A stretch of DNA of 64,000 bases from Buttiauxella sp965119215 (lineage in GTDB: Bacteria > Pseudomonadota > Gammaproteobacteria > Enterobacterales > Enterobacteriaceae), in the NCBI GenBank assembly GCA_965119215.1, contig CBCPKK010000017.1:62001-126000 (forward strand), in the 5' to 3' direction. The position numbers and the translations under genes were made by a program. Positions 25,043-32,862 of this stretch are shown here, piece by piece. A model generated the notes under the pieces. That model was not told the origin of the DNA, made no database searches, and saw only the letters and a list, made by a program, of their open reading frames with translations. Each line of letters starts with the position of its first letter. Position 1 is the stretch's first letter.

Positions 25043-25117
25043 TTATTCAACCATCATCACAAACGTACCCACCCACACTAACAAAATCACCGACAATCCC
25101 ATCATGAAGTATTTCAC
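25043..25117 (-). CDS. ypdK: Small membrane protein YpdK
   Basis: A 24-residue single-span membrane peptide starting with GTG: (V)KYFMMGLSVILLVWVGTF, then VMMVE. It aligns over nearly its full length with E. coli YpdK as recalled (KYFFMGISF...VWAGTF), and sits beside alaC as there. A good ribosome site, GGAG, lies seven bases before the GTG. Nearly all of it is one hydrophobic helix. Function unknown. Confidence 0.8.
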   Translation of the reverse strand: MKYFMMGLSVILLVWVGTFVMMVE

Positions 25118-25409
25118 GTTATTGCTCCGCGCGTGTTGCCGCGCAATGTTGCTTAAAAATTCAGTATAGAAAGATGAAACCGTTCTGCGGCGCTAATGTA
25201 CTCCCCCTTTCAGGCCGAATACAAGAGCCTTGAAACGGTGATGACAATCCTTTTTTAAACTTTACATTTCTCTCATGGGAAAAATAATAAACCTTTTGAA
25301 TTAAAAGGTATTTTAGGCCGGAGGGGAGTGTGGCAGGGATGAAAAATATGAAGGTATATCGAGCGGAAATTTCTAACTAACAGGCCCGGTCGGGCCCGTT
25401 AACAATGGC
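25118..25409. other. Intergenic region between ypdK and the small lipoprotein gene
   Basis: About 290 bases. The hairpin AACAGGCCCG/CGGGCCCGTT at 25379-25401 is a likely terminator for the minus-strand lipoprotein gene. The rest is AT-rich and must hold the ypdK promoter; nothing else recognised. Confidence 0.5.
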
Positions 25410-25607
25410 TTACTTAACTGCCTCGTTGGCATTTTCCATCGCTTGTTTCATTGCCGCGTTATTAATGGAATCCTGGCGACTGTGCTCAGCCATATAGCAA
25501 GCATCTTTACTGATCCCCTGAGACTGGCATTCAGCCTGGCGCTGAGCCGCAGTGCTACAACCTGCCAAAGTCCCTGCCATCACCATCATCAACATTATTT
25601 TTTTCAT
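25410..25607 (-). CDS. Small lipoprotein of unknown function
   Basis: A 65-residue protein with a lipoprotein signal peptide MKKIMLMMVMAGTLAGC (lipobox LAGC, acylated Cys17, Ser at +2, so outer membrane by the +2 rule). The 48-residue mature part is hydrophilic, rich in Gln, Ala, Asn and Glu, with two further cysteines (AECQSQ and DACYMAE) that could form a disulfide. I do not recognise the family. Likely closed by the GC-rich hairpin at about 25379-25401. Confidence 0.75.
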   Translation of the reverse strand: MKKIMLMMVMAGTLAGCSTAAQRQAECQSQGISKDACYMAEHSRQDSINNAAMKQAMENANEAVK

Positions 25608-25907
25608 TACTGTTTAATCCAAAATTTAGAAGTAGCCGCCGAAGCGAAACGCCGTTATCAGGCAAGCGCATAATCCATCATTTTTTATATGGGTTAACTA
25701 AGAAAAAGCCTAATCATTGATGTGATGAATGGTTTGTATCGCAAATAAATCCGATTACCGCGATGTGACGACCTTTCTGCCCTTTAGTGTCCGTACTTTC
25801 AGATTTTTCACCACCGTTTTAAGGGGCATTTTGTGCCGGTTCCATTGACCGTGTGAAACTATTACGTTCATATTAATGATCCAGTTAATGAGAAGCCAAC
25901 GAATAAG
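25608..25907. other. Intergenic region upstream of the MFS transporter gene
   Basis: About 300 bases between divergent genes. No regulator gene, tRNA or clear promoter was seen. Confidence 0.5.
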
Positions 25908-27407
25908 ATGACAGTCACAGAAACTCCGCAGACAGAAACGCAACAGCACGCAACGTCCATTCGTTTGCTGTTTGCCGCGCTGATGCTGGTCATGCTGCTT
26001 GCGGCTCTTGACCAGACAATCGTTTCCACCGCCTTGCCGACCATTGTCAGCGAGTTGGGTGGGCTGGAGAAACTCTCCTGGGTCGTCACGGCTTATCTGC
26101 TGTCTTCCACCATCGTGGTGCCGCTATACGGCAAATTTGGCGATCTGCTCGGGCGCAAAATCGTGCTGCAATTCGCAATTGTGCTGTTCTTACTGGGCTC
26201 GGCATTATGCGGCGTGGCGCAGAATATGACTCAGTTAATCCTGATGCGCGCTTTGCAGGGCCTGGGCGGCGGTGGCCTGATGGTTGTAACGATGGCGGCT
26301 GTGGGCGACGTTATTCCGCCAGCGGAACGCGGTAAATATCAGGGTTTATTTGGCGGCGTATTTGGACTCGCAACAGTTATTGGCCCACTGATCGGCGGTT
26401 TTTTGGTCGAACATTTCTCCTGGCGCTGGATTTTTTACATCAATCTTCCGCTAGGAATTTTCGCTCTGCTGGTCATTGGTGCAGTGCTTAAACCGCAAAC
26501 GGCACGTATTCGCCACCAAATCGACTTCCTCGGCGCGGGGTACCTTGCTGCGTCGTTGACCTGCTTAATCCTGTTCACCAGCCAGGGCGGGACGGTGATG
26601 GCCTGGTCCGATCCGCAACTGTGGTGCATTTTTGCCTTCTTTGTGGTGACACTCGGCGGGTTTATTTATGAAGAACGCTTAGCCTTTGAGCCGATTATTC
26701 CGCTTGGTTTGTTCCGTGACCGTACCTTTTTATTAAGCTGCCTGATTGGTTTTATTATCGGCATGTCGCTGTTTGGTTCGATGACTTTCTTACCGCTGTA
26801 TTTACAGGTGGTGAAATCATCCACGCCAACCGAAGCAGGGATTCAGTTGTTACCGTTGATGGGCGGGCTGATGCTAACGTCGATTATCAGCGGGCGCATC
26901 ATCAGCAAAATAGGGCGCTATCGCATCTTCCCGATTATCGGCACGCTGCTAACGTTTATTGCGATGGCGTTGCTCGGCACGCTTAAAATTGAAACCCCGA
27001 TCCATATACTTTATCTCTACATCGCACTGCTGGGTTTTGGGCTTGGCATGGTGATGCAGGTTCTGGTGCTGGCGGTGCAAAACAGCGTAGAACAGAAATT
27101 GATTGGCGTTGCGACCTCCAGCGCCACGCTGTTCCGCCAGATTGGCGGCTCGATTGGCGTGGCGGCATTCGGTGCGATCTTTACCAATGTGCTGCAAAGC
27201 AAACTTAGTGAGCTGATCCCGCCAGACGTGCAATTGCCTCGGCAATTGGGTGCGAAAGCGGTACATGAGCTGCCCGTTGCGTTGCAAAATGATTATCTAC
27301 AGGCCTTTGGCGCAGCGCTGCACTCGGTATACATCATTTCGGCGGGAGTGGTGGTGCTGGCCTTTTTGCTTTCGCTACTAATGAAGGATGTACCGCTGCG
27401 TAAGTAG
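25908..27407 (+). CDS. MFS multidrug exporter, DHA2 (14-helix) family
   Basis: A 499-residue inner-membrane drug:proton antiporter. Family motifs: LDQTIVSTALPTI in helix 1 (motif D1), GKFGDLLGRK (motif A), RALQGLGGGGL (motif B) and GPLIGGFLVEHFSWRWIFYINLPLG (motif C, typical of exporters). Fourteen hydrophobic segments fit DHA2, as in EmrB/QacA. No membrane-fusion partner or regulator is adjacent, so it probably works alone at the inner membrane. Substrate unknown. Part of the stretch that differs from E. coli. Confidence 0.88.
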   Translation: MTVTETPQTETQQHATSIRLLFAALMLVMLLAALDQTIVSTALPTIVSELGGLEKLSWVVTAYLLSSTIVVPLYGKFGDLLGRKIVLQFAIVLFLLGSALCGVAQNMTQLILMRALQGLGGGGLMVVTMAAVGDVIPPAERGKYQGLFGGVFGLATVIGPLIGGFLVEHFSWRWIFYINLPLGIFALLVIGAVLKPQTARIRHQIDFLGAGYLAASLTCLILFTSQGGTVMAWSDPQLWCIFAFFVVTLGGFIYEERLAFEPIIPLGLFRDRTFLLSCLIGFIIGMSLFGSMTFLPLYLQVVKSSTPTEAGIQLLPLMGGLMLTSIISGRIISKIGRYRIFPIIGTLLTFIAMALLGTLKIETPIHILYLYIALLGFGLGMVMQVLVLAVQNSVEQKLIGVATSSATLFRQIGGSIGVAAFGAIFTNVLQSKLSELIPPDVQLPRQLGAKAVHELPVALQNDYLQAFGAALHSVYIISAGVVVLAFLLSLLMKDVPLRK

Positions 27408-27416
27408 TTCGAGAGC

Positions 27417-27453
27417 AGGGGGGGAACCGACGCGGTGGCGGAGGTTCCCCCCG
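27417..27453. terminator. Hairpin after the MFS gene
   Basis: GGGGGGAACC...GGTTCCCCCC with a 14-base loop, ten bases past the stop. It has no T run, so it may be a transcript-stabilising stem rather than a true terminator. Confidence 0.45.
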
Positions 27454-27533
27454 TTGACTAGACTTCACTCCAACAACGCTGAACCTCTCCTTGTTGTGCT
27501 GGCGACACACTCTTCTTTGGCCGGATTGAAATA

Positions 27534-28052
27534 ATGAAAACAACGCCTGCCGTTAAATCATCACCTGTCTCTTCACCCGTTGTTGAAAAACCGTTCTGGC
27601 TACGCTTTGAATATCAGCTGCGCCGCTTTGGCTTTATCTTTCTGTTACTGATTGTTTTTGCTGCCATGTTTGGGATTTTCTCACACGGTTATCTGAGCGA
27701 TACTCGCCTTGCAAATGACGACCATACACTGACTGTCGATTACGAAAAATTTAACCGTTTGATGAGTGACACCGACCTGAAAATTACCGCAACCACGTCA
27801 CCCGGCAAGCCTAATCGTATTATCTTGGGCGGCGATTTCATGAACAGTTTCCGCATTGATACCCTACAACCGCAACCAGACAATATGTACAGCCTGAATG
27901 GAAAAATGGCCGTTGAATATAAAGCGCCAGCAGCAGGGGCTGAACAAACGCTGTGGTTAAGCCTTACGCCGATGAAAATGGGTGCCGTAAAAAGCACAAT
28001 TTCGGTCGATAACGGCCCGGAAATCTCCTTCCGGCAATTTATATACCCTTAA
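27534..28052 (+). CDS. Membrane-anchored protein of unknown function
   Basis: A 172-residue protein with a short Ser/Pro/Val-rich cytosolic N-terminus (1-25), one membrane span at about residues 34-52 (FGFIFLLLIVFAAMFGIF), and a 115-residue extracytoplasmic domain rich in beta-type sequence. No family recognised. It ends 12 bases before a DUF421 gene in the same direction, so the two very probably form an operon and may interact. The ribosome site before the ATG is weak. Confidence 0.8.
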   Translation: MKTTPAVKSSPVSSPVVEKPFWLRFEYQLRRFGFIFLLLIVFAAMFGIFSHGYLSDTRLANDDHTLTVDYEKFNRLMSDTDLKITATTSPGKPNRIILGGDFMNSFRIDTLQPQPDNMYSLNGKMAVEYKAPAAGAEQTLWLSLTPMKMGAVKSTISVDNGPEISFRQFIYP

Positions 28053-28064
28053 GGTGACCCGACG

Positions 28065-28511
28065 ATGGATATGGTATTAAGGGCGCTGGCCATTTATCTG
28101 ATACTGATGGTGGTCTTTAAAATTGCAGGCAGGCGTGCGCTGCTGCAAATGACATCTTTCGATTTGATATTGCTGCTGATTATTAGTGAAGCCACTCAAC
28201 AGGCTCTCCTGGGTAACGACTTTTCTGTCACCGGCGCAATGCTGGCTATTGTGACGCTAATCGTGGTTGATATGTTATTTGGCTTAATCAAAAAATACCT
28301 GCCCAATGCAGACGACTTTCTGGATAACACGCCGGTGGTTCTGGTGGAAAATGGCTATCTCTTTCAGGACAAAATGAAAAAAGCCGATATCTCTTGTGAT
28401 GATATTTTGCAAACCGCCCGCGTTGACCACGGCATCACTAAACTTGCGGAAATAAAATTCGCCATTCTTGAACGTAACGGACACATCTCTATTATTCCTG
28501 AAGCCAAATGA
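28065..28511 (+). CDS. DUF421 (YetF/YcaP-like) membrane protein
   Basis: A 148-residue protein with three hydrophobic segments in the first 85 residues, including GRRALLQMTSFDLILLLIISEATQQALLG, the DUF421 signature. A small cytosolic domain follows, with the NTPVVLVENGYL motif. It is shorter than YcaP/YetF (about 230), because the second half of the usual C-terminal domain is missing. Function of the family is not settled. Translated right after the membrane-anchored protein upstream. Confidence 0.85.
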   Translation: MDMVLRALAIYLILMVVFKIAGRRALLQMTSFDLILLLIISEATQQALLGNDFSVTGAMLAIVTLIVVDMLFGLIKKYLPNADDFLDNTPVVLVENGYLFQDKMKKADISCDDILQTARVDHGITKLAEIKFAILERNGHISIIPEAK

Positions 28512-28639
28512 TTCAGGCACAGTCATCGCCTGAATGGATTCATGAATGCCATTCATAATGGCTATCCTTTTAGGGATCATTATCTCTTAGTCCTTACCCG
28601 CTACTATAAGCCCATCTTCTTTTGTTCCGATGGACTCCT

Positions 28640-29851
28640 ATGATTGACTCCCAGGCCCGCGCACAGACTGCGACCGGCAATACAACCGGCCTTTCTTTTG
28701 TGATTATTCTCAGCGCACTAATGGCCGTCACGTCGCTATCGACTGATATTTATTTACCCGCTATGCCCGTCATGGCGCAGGATCTGCATGGCGATGCGGA
28801 ACTGACCATCACCGGATTCTTAATCGGATTTTGTATTGCCCAACTGATTTGGGGGCCGTTAAGCGATCATTTTGGTCGCCGTAAACCGCTGTTTATCGGT
28901 ATGGCGCTGTTTATCATCGGTTCCGTAGGCTGCGCACTTTCGACTGATATTTCGCAAATCGTTTTCTGGCGTGTCTTCCAGGCGCTGGGTGCATGCACCG
29001 GGCCTATGCTGGCACGCGCCATGATTCGTGACCTGTTTAGCCGCACTCGCGCCGCACAAATGCTTTCAACGCTGATGATCATTATGGCTATCGCGCCGAT
29101 TGCCGGGCCGTTGCTCGGCGGGCAAATGATTAAAGTCACGTCCTGGCATTCTATCTTCTGGCTGCTGGGGATTATCGGTTCGCTAATGTTGCTTTCGTTG
29201 GTCTGGTTGCCTGAAACGTTGCCCGAAGAAAAACGAGTGAAAGCCTCGCTAACCGGCGCGTTCCGTAACTATCGCGCACTGCTGGCGAACACCAAATTCA
29301 TGCGTTTTACGTTATGCCTGATGTTCTATTACGTCGCCGCTTACGCATTTATTACCGGCTCACCATTTGTCTACATCACTTACTTTGGTGTTGAACCTCA
29401 GCATTACGGTTGGCTGTTCGCGCTGAATATTGTTGGGCTGATGGGTATGAGCGTGATAAACCGCCGCCTGGTTCATCGCTATTCACTGGAAGCCTTACTG
29501 AAAGTTGCAACCTCAGTCGCGGCACTCGCCGCATTGCTGCTGGTTCTGGCGGCAAAACTGGACATCGGCGGGCTGATTTTGATTGTTGCGGCGGTTTTCG
29601 TTTTCTTCTCGATGAATGGCATTATTGCCGCAACGTCCACCGCCGCAGCGCTGGATTCGGTACCTAATGTGGCCGGTTCCGCATCCGCGCTGATGGGCTC
29701 GTTACAGTACGGCAGCGGGATTATCTCTTCCTTGCTGCTGGCGCTTCTGAGCGACGGCACACCGTGGACGATGGCCTGGATAATTGGTTTGTTTACCGTG
29801 GGCAGCGCGCTGATGGCCTGGTCTACTCGAGCAACTTCTGAAGCTGTTTAA
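28640..29851 (+). CDS. MFS drug exporter, Bcr/CflA family
   Basis: A 403-residue 12-helix exporter. Recognisable: TDIYLPAMPVMAQDL in helix 1, GPLSDHFGRRKPL (motif A), and RVFQALGACTGPMLARAMIRDLFSR, which is typical of the Bcr/CflA (bicyclomycin/chloramphenicol) group. The ATG at 28640 is chosen over a TTG six codons upstream by comparison with the family. The substrate cannot be read. A hairpin with T run at 30007-30030 may end its transcript. Confidence 0.87.
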   Translation: MIDSQARAQTATGNTTGLSFVIILSALMAVTSLSTDIYLPAMPVMAQDLHGDAELTITGFLIGFCIAQLIWGPLSDHFGRRKPLFIGMALFIIGSVGCALSTDISQIVFWRVFQALGACTGPMLARAMIRDLFSRTRAAQMLSTLMIIMAIAPIAGPLLGGQMIKVTSWHSIFWLLGIIGSLMLLSLVWLPETLPEEKRVKASLTGAFRNYRALLANTKFMRFTLCLMFYYVAAYAFITGSPFVYITYFGVEPQHYGWLFALNIVGLMGMSVINRRLVHRYSLEALLKVATSVAALAALLLVLAAKLDIGGLILIVAAVFVFFSMNGIIAATSTAAALDSVPNVAGSASALMGSLQYGSGIISSLLLALLSDGTPWTMAWIIGLFTVGSALMAWSTRATSEAV

Positions 29852-30006
29852 TGCTTTTTCTCACATCACGATCCAGTAATGGTTTAACGGCTGCAAACTC
29901 GATGTTTAATCACACCTAAAGTTGAACAAAATCCGAAGTACTGGAAACCAATGAAAAACTAGTTTTGATATAAATCAGTGGTATAAACTGTTTATCTTAA
30001 TATTTT

Positions 30007-30030
30007 GGGGCTCACTATGAGCCCCTTTTT
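30007..30030 (+). terminator. Terminator-like hairpin just before the racemase gene
   Basis: GGGGCTC-ACTAT-GAGCCCC followed by TTTTT. It ends 20 bases before the next start codon. Either it ends the upstream transcript or a small RNA from 29852-30030, or it acts as an attenuator of the racemase gene. Confidence 0.7.
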
Positions 30031-30035
30031 ATATT

Positions 30036-30052
30036 GCTAAGGAGTTAGCATG
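30036..30052 (+). promoter_or_regulatory. Ribosome site in a tetraloop hairpin
   Basis: GCTAA-GGAG-TTAGC followed at once by ATG: the Shine-Dalgarno GGAG is the loop of a five-base-pair stem that ends at the start codon. Seen directly; an effect on translation is inference. Confidence 0.6.
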
Positions 30053-31288
30053 TCACTGCATTTACGCCGTTTAGCTTTAATCCCTCTGTTCGTTCTGACC
30101 GCCTGTAATAGCCATACAAATTCAACCGTCCCTCCAACCAGTACTCTTTCTGCCGCGGGTTATCATCATCAACAGCTGGTTGTTGATAACTCAACGCTTG
30201 AAATTTCCCGCAGCGCGCTGGAATACAACACGCAAAAAGTACAAAAACTTCTCGGCAATAAAGCCACGATGTGCGCGATCCTCAAAGGGGATGCATACGG
30301 GCACGATTTATCACTGGTGACGCCAGTTATGCTGGCAAATAACGTGCAATGTATCGGGGTTGCCAGTAATGAAGAACTTAAAACGGTGCGCGACCTGGGC
30401 TTCAAAGGCCGTTTATTACGAGTGAGAAACGCTACAGAAGAGGAAATGCGTCAGGCGACGGAATACGACACTGAGGAACTGATTGGCAATCTGGATATGG
30501 CAAAACGCCTGGATGCCATTGCACAACAACAGGGGAAAACACTGCGTATTCATCTGGCGCTGAACTCAGGCGGTATGTCACGTAATGGGCTGGAAGTCGG
30601 CAATCAAGAAGGTTTAAACGAAGCGAAAGCGATCTCTGAACTGAGCCATCTGAAGATTGTGGGCATTATGTCGCATTATCCTGAGGAAGATGCCGCTGCG
30701 GTTCGCAAAGATCTTGCACGGTTTAAAGTTCAGTCCCAACAGGTACTGAATATCACCGGCCTGAAACGTGAAGACGTGACATTGCATGTCGCTAATAGCT
30801 TCGCAACGCTCACCGTGCCTGAGTCCTGGCTGGATATGGTGCGTGTTGGCGGGGTATTTTATGGCGACACGATTGCCAGTAACGAATACAAACGCGTGAT
30901 GACTTTGAAATCGTCTATTGCCTCGGTGAATCGCTATCCGAAAGGGAACACCGTGGGTTATGACCGTACTTACACGCTGAAACGTAACTCGGTATTGGCT
31001 AACATTCCGGTAGGTTATGCGGATGGTTATCGTCGGGTATTCAGCAATGCCGGGCATGTACTGATTCGCGGCCAACGAGTGCCTATTCTGGGTAAAACAT
31101 CGATGAATACTGTGGTGGTTGATGTCACTGACCTGAAAGGTGTCACGCCGGGCGATGAAGTTGTTCTGTTTGGTAAGCAAGGGCATGAAGAAATAACGGC
31201 CACCGAAGTAGAAGATATCAGCGGTGCATTATTTACCGAAATGTCGATTATTTGGGGCGCAACCAATAAGCGCGTGCTGGTGGATTAA
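30050..31288 (+). CDS. Exported amino-acid racemase (alanine/broad-specificity racemase, lipoprotein)
   Basis: A 412-residue PLP racemase of the Alr fold. The N-terminus MSLHLRRLALIPLFVLTAC is a lipoprotein signal peptide (lipobox LTAC, Cys19, Asn at +2). The enzyme should therefore act outside the cytoplasm, like the broad-spectrum racemases (Bsr) of Vibrio and relatives. The PLP lysine is in AILKGDAYGHD (about residue 80). The catalytic tyrosine of the second subunit side is in VGYDRTYTL/GYADGYRR (about 305-325). The substrate region KTSMNTVVVDVTDL is also typical. D-amino acids made this way can enter peptidoglycan or act as signals. Strong GGAG ribosome site held in a hairpin loop. Substrate range uncertain. 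Confidence 0.88.
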   Translation: MSLHLRRLALIPLFVLTACNSHTNSTVPPTSTLSAAGYHHQQLVVDNSTLEISRSALEYNTQKVQKLLGNKATMCAILKGDAYGHDLSLVTPVMLANNVQCIGVASNEELKTVRDLGFKGRLLRVRNATEEEMRQATEYDTEELIGNLDMAKRLDAIAQQQGKTLRIHLALNSGGMSRNGLEVGNQEGLNEAKAISELSHLKIVGIMSHYPEEDAAAVRKDLARFKVQSQQVLNITGLKREDVTLHVANSFATLTVPESWLDMVRVGGVFYGDTIASNEYKRVMTLKSSIASVNRYPKGNTVGYDRTYTLKRNSVLANIPVGYADGYRRVFSNAGHVLIRGQRVPILGKTSMNTVVVDVTDLKGVTPGDEVVLFGKQGHEEITATEVEDISGALFTEMSIIWGATNKRVLVD

Positions 31289-31301
31289 TCTTTTAAATAA
31301 A

Positions 31302-31330
31302 CCGGGCGGTATTCTAAATGTACCGCCTGG
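31302..31330. terminator. Hairpin between the racemase gene and pxpA
   Basis: CCGGGCGGTA, nine-base loop, TACCGCCTGG, between two convergent genes; no strong T run. Confidence 0.5.
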
Positions 31331-31340
31331 AAGTTGAATG

Positions 31341-32117
31341 TCAGATATATACCTGAGGGATGAACGAGCGAATAGCGATGCCCTGAGCCTCAAGTAACAC
31401 GCGGATCTGGCTCGCCATAGCTATCGCACCAGGGCTGTCGCCGTGCACACAAATGGACTCGGCCTGAATCGGCGTGAATTTACCTTCGACGGATTGCACA
31501 CCACCTTCGGTAATTAATAGCAGCATGCGTTCTGCCACTTGTTGGGCATCGTGCAGCACCGAACCTGCTTCACGACGGGAAACCAGAGTGCCATCTGCAT
31601 GATAGGCGCGGTCGGCAAAGGCTTCGGCAATTGTTTTCAATCCCTTTTGCTGCGCCAACTGCAACACAGGCGAACCCGCCAGCCCGACTAATGGCAACTG
31701 TGGGGCAACCGCCAGAATACCGTCGATGACCGCCAGAGCCTGGCGTTCGTTATAAGCAATGGTGTTGTAGAGTGCGCCGTGAGGTTTGACGTAACGCACT
31801 TCTGTGCCCGCAGCACGTGCCAGGCCTTGCAGCGCGCCAATCTGGTAAATGACATCGGCGGTGAGTTCATCGCTGGCTATGTCCATATTACGGCGGCCAA
31901 ATCCCACCAGGTCAGGGTAGGCGACGTGTGCGCCAACCGTAACCCCCTGAGCTTTTGCCGCTTTCAGCGTTTCAAGAATGCCTGCCGGGGAACCCGCGTG
32001 GAAACCGCAGGCCACGTTCGCGCTGCTAACCAGTTTCAGGATTGCGGCGTCATCGCCCATGCTCCACTGCCCGAAGCTTTCACCCAAATCGCTATTGAGA
32101 TCAATCGTTTTTAACAT
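31341..32117 (-). CDS. pxpA: 5-oxoprolinase subunit A (LamB/YcsF family)
   Basis: A 258-residue cytosolic protein. It has the family start IDLNSDLGESFG, VSSANVACGFHAGS (about 31-44), GAHVAYPDLVGFGRR, VKPHGALYNT and FADRAYHADGTLV, and a late CVHGDSPGA. With subunits B and C it makes the ATP-dependent 5-oxoproline hydrolase PxpABC. Here B and C are not adjacent, which is unusual; they may lie elsewhere. It is closer in style to Bacillus YcsF (DLGESFG) than to E. coli PxpA (DLGEGCA), so it may be a second copy. Confidence 0.85.
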   Translation of the reverse strand: MLKTIDLNSDLGESFGQWSMGDDAAILKLVSSANVACGFHAGSPAGILETLKAAKAQGVTVGAHVAYPDLVGFGRRNMDIASDELTADVIYQIGALQGLARAAGTEVRYVKPHGALYNTIAYNERQALAVIDGILAVAPQLPLVGLAGSPVLQLAQQKGLKTIAEAFADRAYHADGTLVSRREAGSVLHDAQQVAERMLLLITEGGVQSVEGKFTPIQAESICVHGDSPGAIAMASQIRVLLEAQGIAIRSFIPQVYI

Positions 32118-32264
32118 GTGCTTTTCCTCAGACAGCTTTCAGGCAATTGAAAAGAGCGGCAACGGGTAGTGCGTCCATGTGCCAGGTCAGGGCACAGGTT
32201 ATCATCTTGATGGAGTATAGTTCAGGCTTGAACAATGAAATTGATGCTGACGGGAGAATAGGGA

Positions 32265-32810
32265 ATGACGTGTATTTTTCTGATAGGCCTTGGTGGCGCA
32301 GGTAAAAGCACGGTAGGTAAAATTTTATCAAGCCTGCTTGGGTATCAAGCAATTGATCTCGATGATGAGTTCTGTGAAAGAGTTTTGAATATCAGGACAT
32401 ATATAAAACACTATGGGTATGAGTCTTACCTTGAGCAAAACTCTTTATTACTCGATAAATTAATTAAGGAATATTCTGGGAGTGATATTTTATTTATATT
32501 GTCATCTGGGTTTTTATCAACAGATATCCGTTCAGATATCGTGGCGTATAATAAAAAATTGGTGAGTGAAAATGGTCGTTCAGTGCTGCTTATGCCATCG
32601 CATAACTACAATGAAGCGTTGCAATGTATTCTGGAACGACAACTTAAACGAGGATTTTCCTTAACTAAACATGGCGAGGAGGCAAAATTCAGGCAACGCT
32701 TTTACGAGTATATAGCGTTAGGTGATATACAATTTTTTTCAATGGAAGAACCTGAATGTATCGCTTTTCAAATAGCGAATTTGTACATCAATCGTTTTTG
32801 GACAGGGTAA
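32265..32810 (+). CDS. P-loop kinase-like protein (shikimate-kinase fold), AT-rich
   Basis: A 181-residue cytosolic protein with a Walker A motif GLGGAGKST at residues 8-16. A following IDLDDEFCERV fits the acidic motif of shikimate-kinase-like enzymes, and a possible lid lies around RQLKRGFSLTKHGEEAKFRQRF (about 128-149). Base composition is clearly more AT-rich than the neighbours and many codons end in A or T, so it was probably acquired by transfer. The real substrate is unknown. It stands alone between pxpA and the yaiL-like gene. Confidence 0.75.
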   Translation: MTCIFLIGLGGAGKSTVGKILSSLLGYQAIDLDDEFCERVLNIRTYIKHYGYESYLEQNSLLLDKLIKEYSGSDILFILSSGFLSTDIRSDIVAYNKKLVSENGRSVLLMPSHNYNEALQCILERQLKRGFSLTKHGEEAKFRQRFYEYIALGDIQFFSMEEPECIAFQIANLYINRFWTG

Positions 32811-32862
32811 GATTAAGGGCTGACGTAGATCCTTAAAGGGAACCACGCCAGCGGAATATTAC

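Noticed and set aside
25339..25380. 13-codon frame starting ATGAAAAATATG with a GGGA-like site
   Set aside because: Too short, no homology and next to the probable terminator of the lipoprotein gene.
27417..27453. GC-rich hairpin considered as a riboswitch for the gene at 27534
   Set aside because: It is a single stem close to the previous stop codon without further conserved structure.
30614..31186. 190-residue frame antisense to the racemase gene
   Set aside because: Shadow of an intact PLP enzyme; no independent start site.
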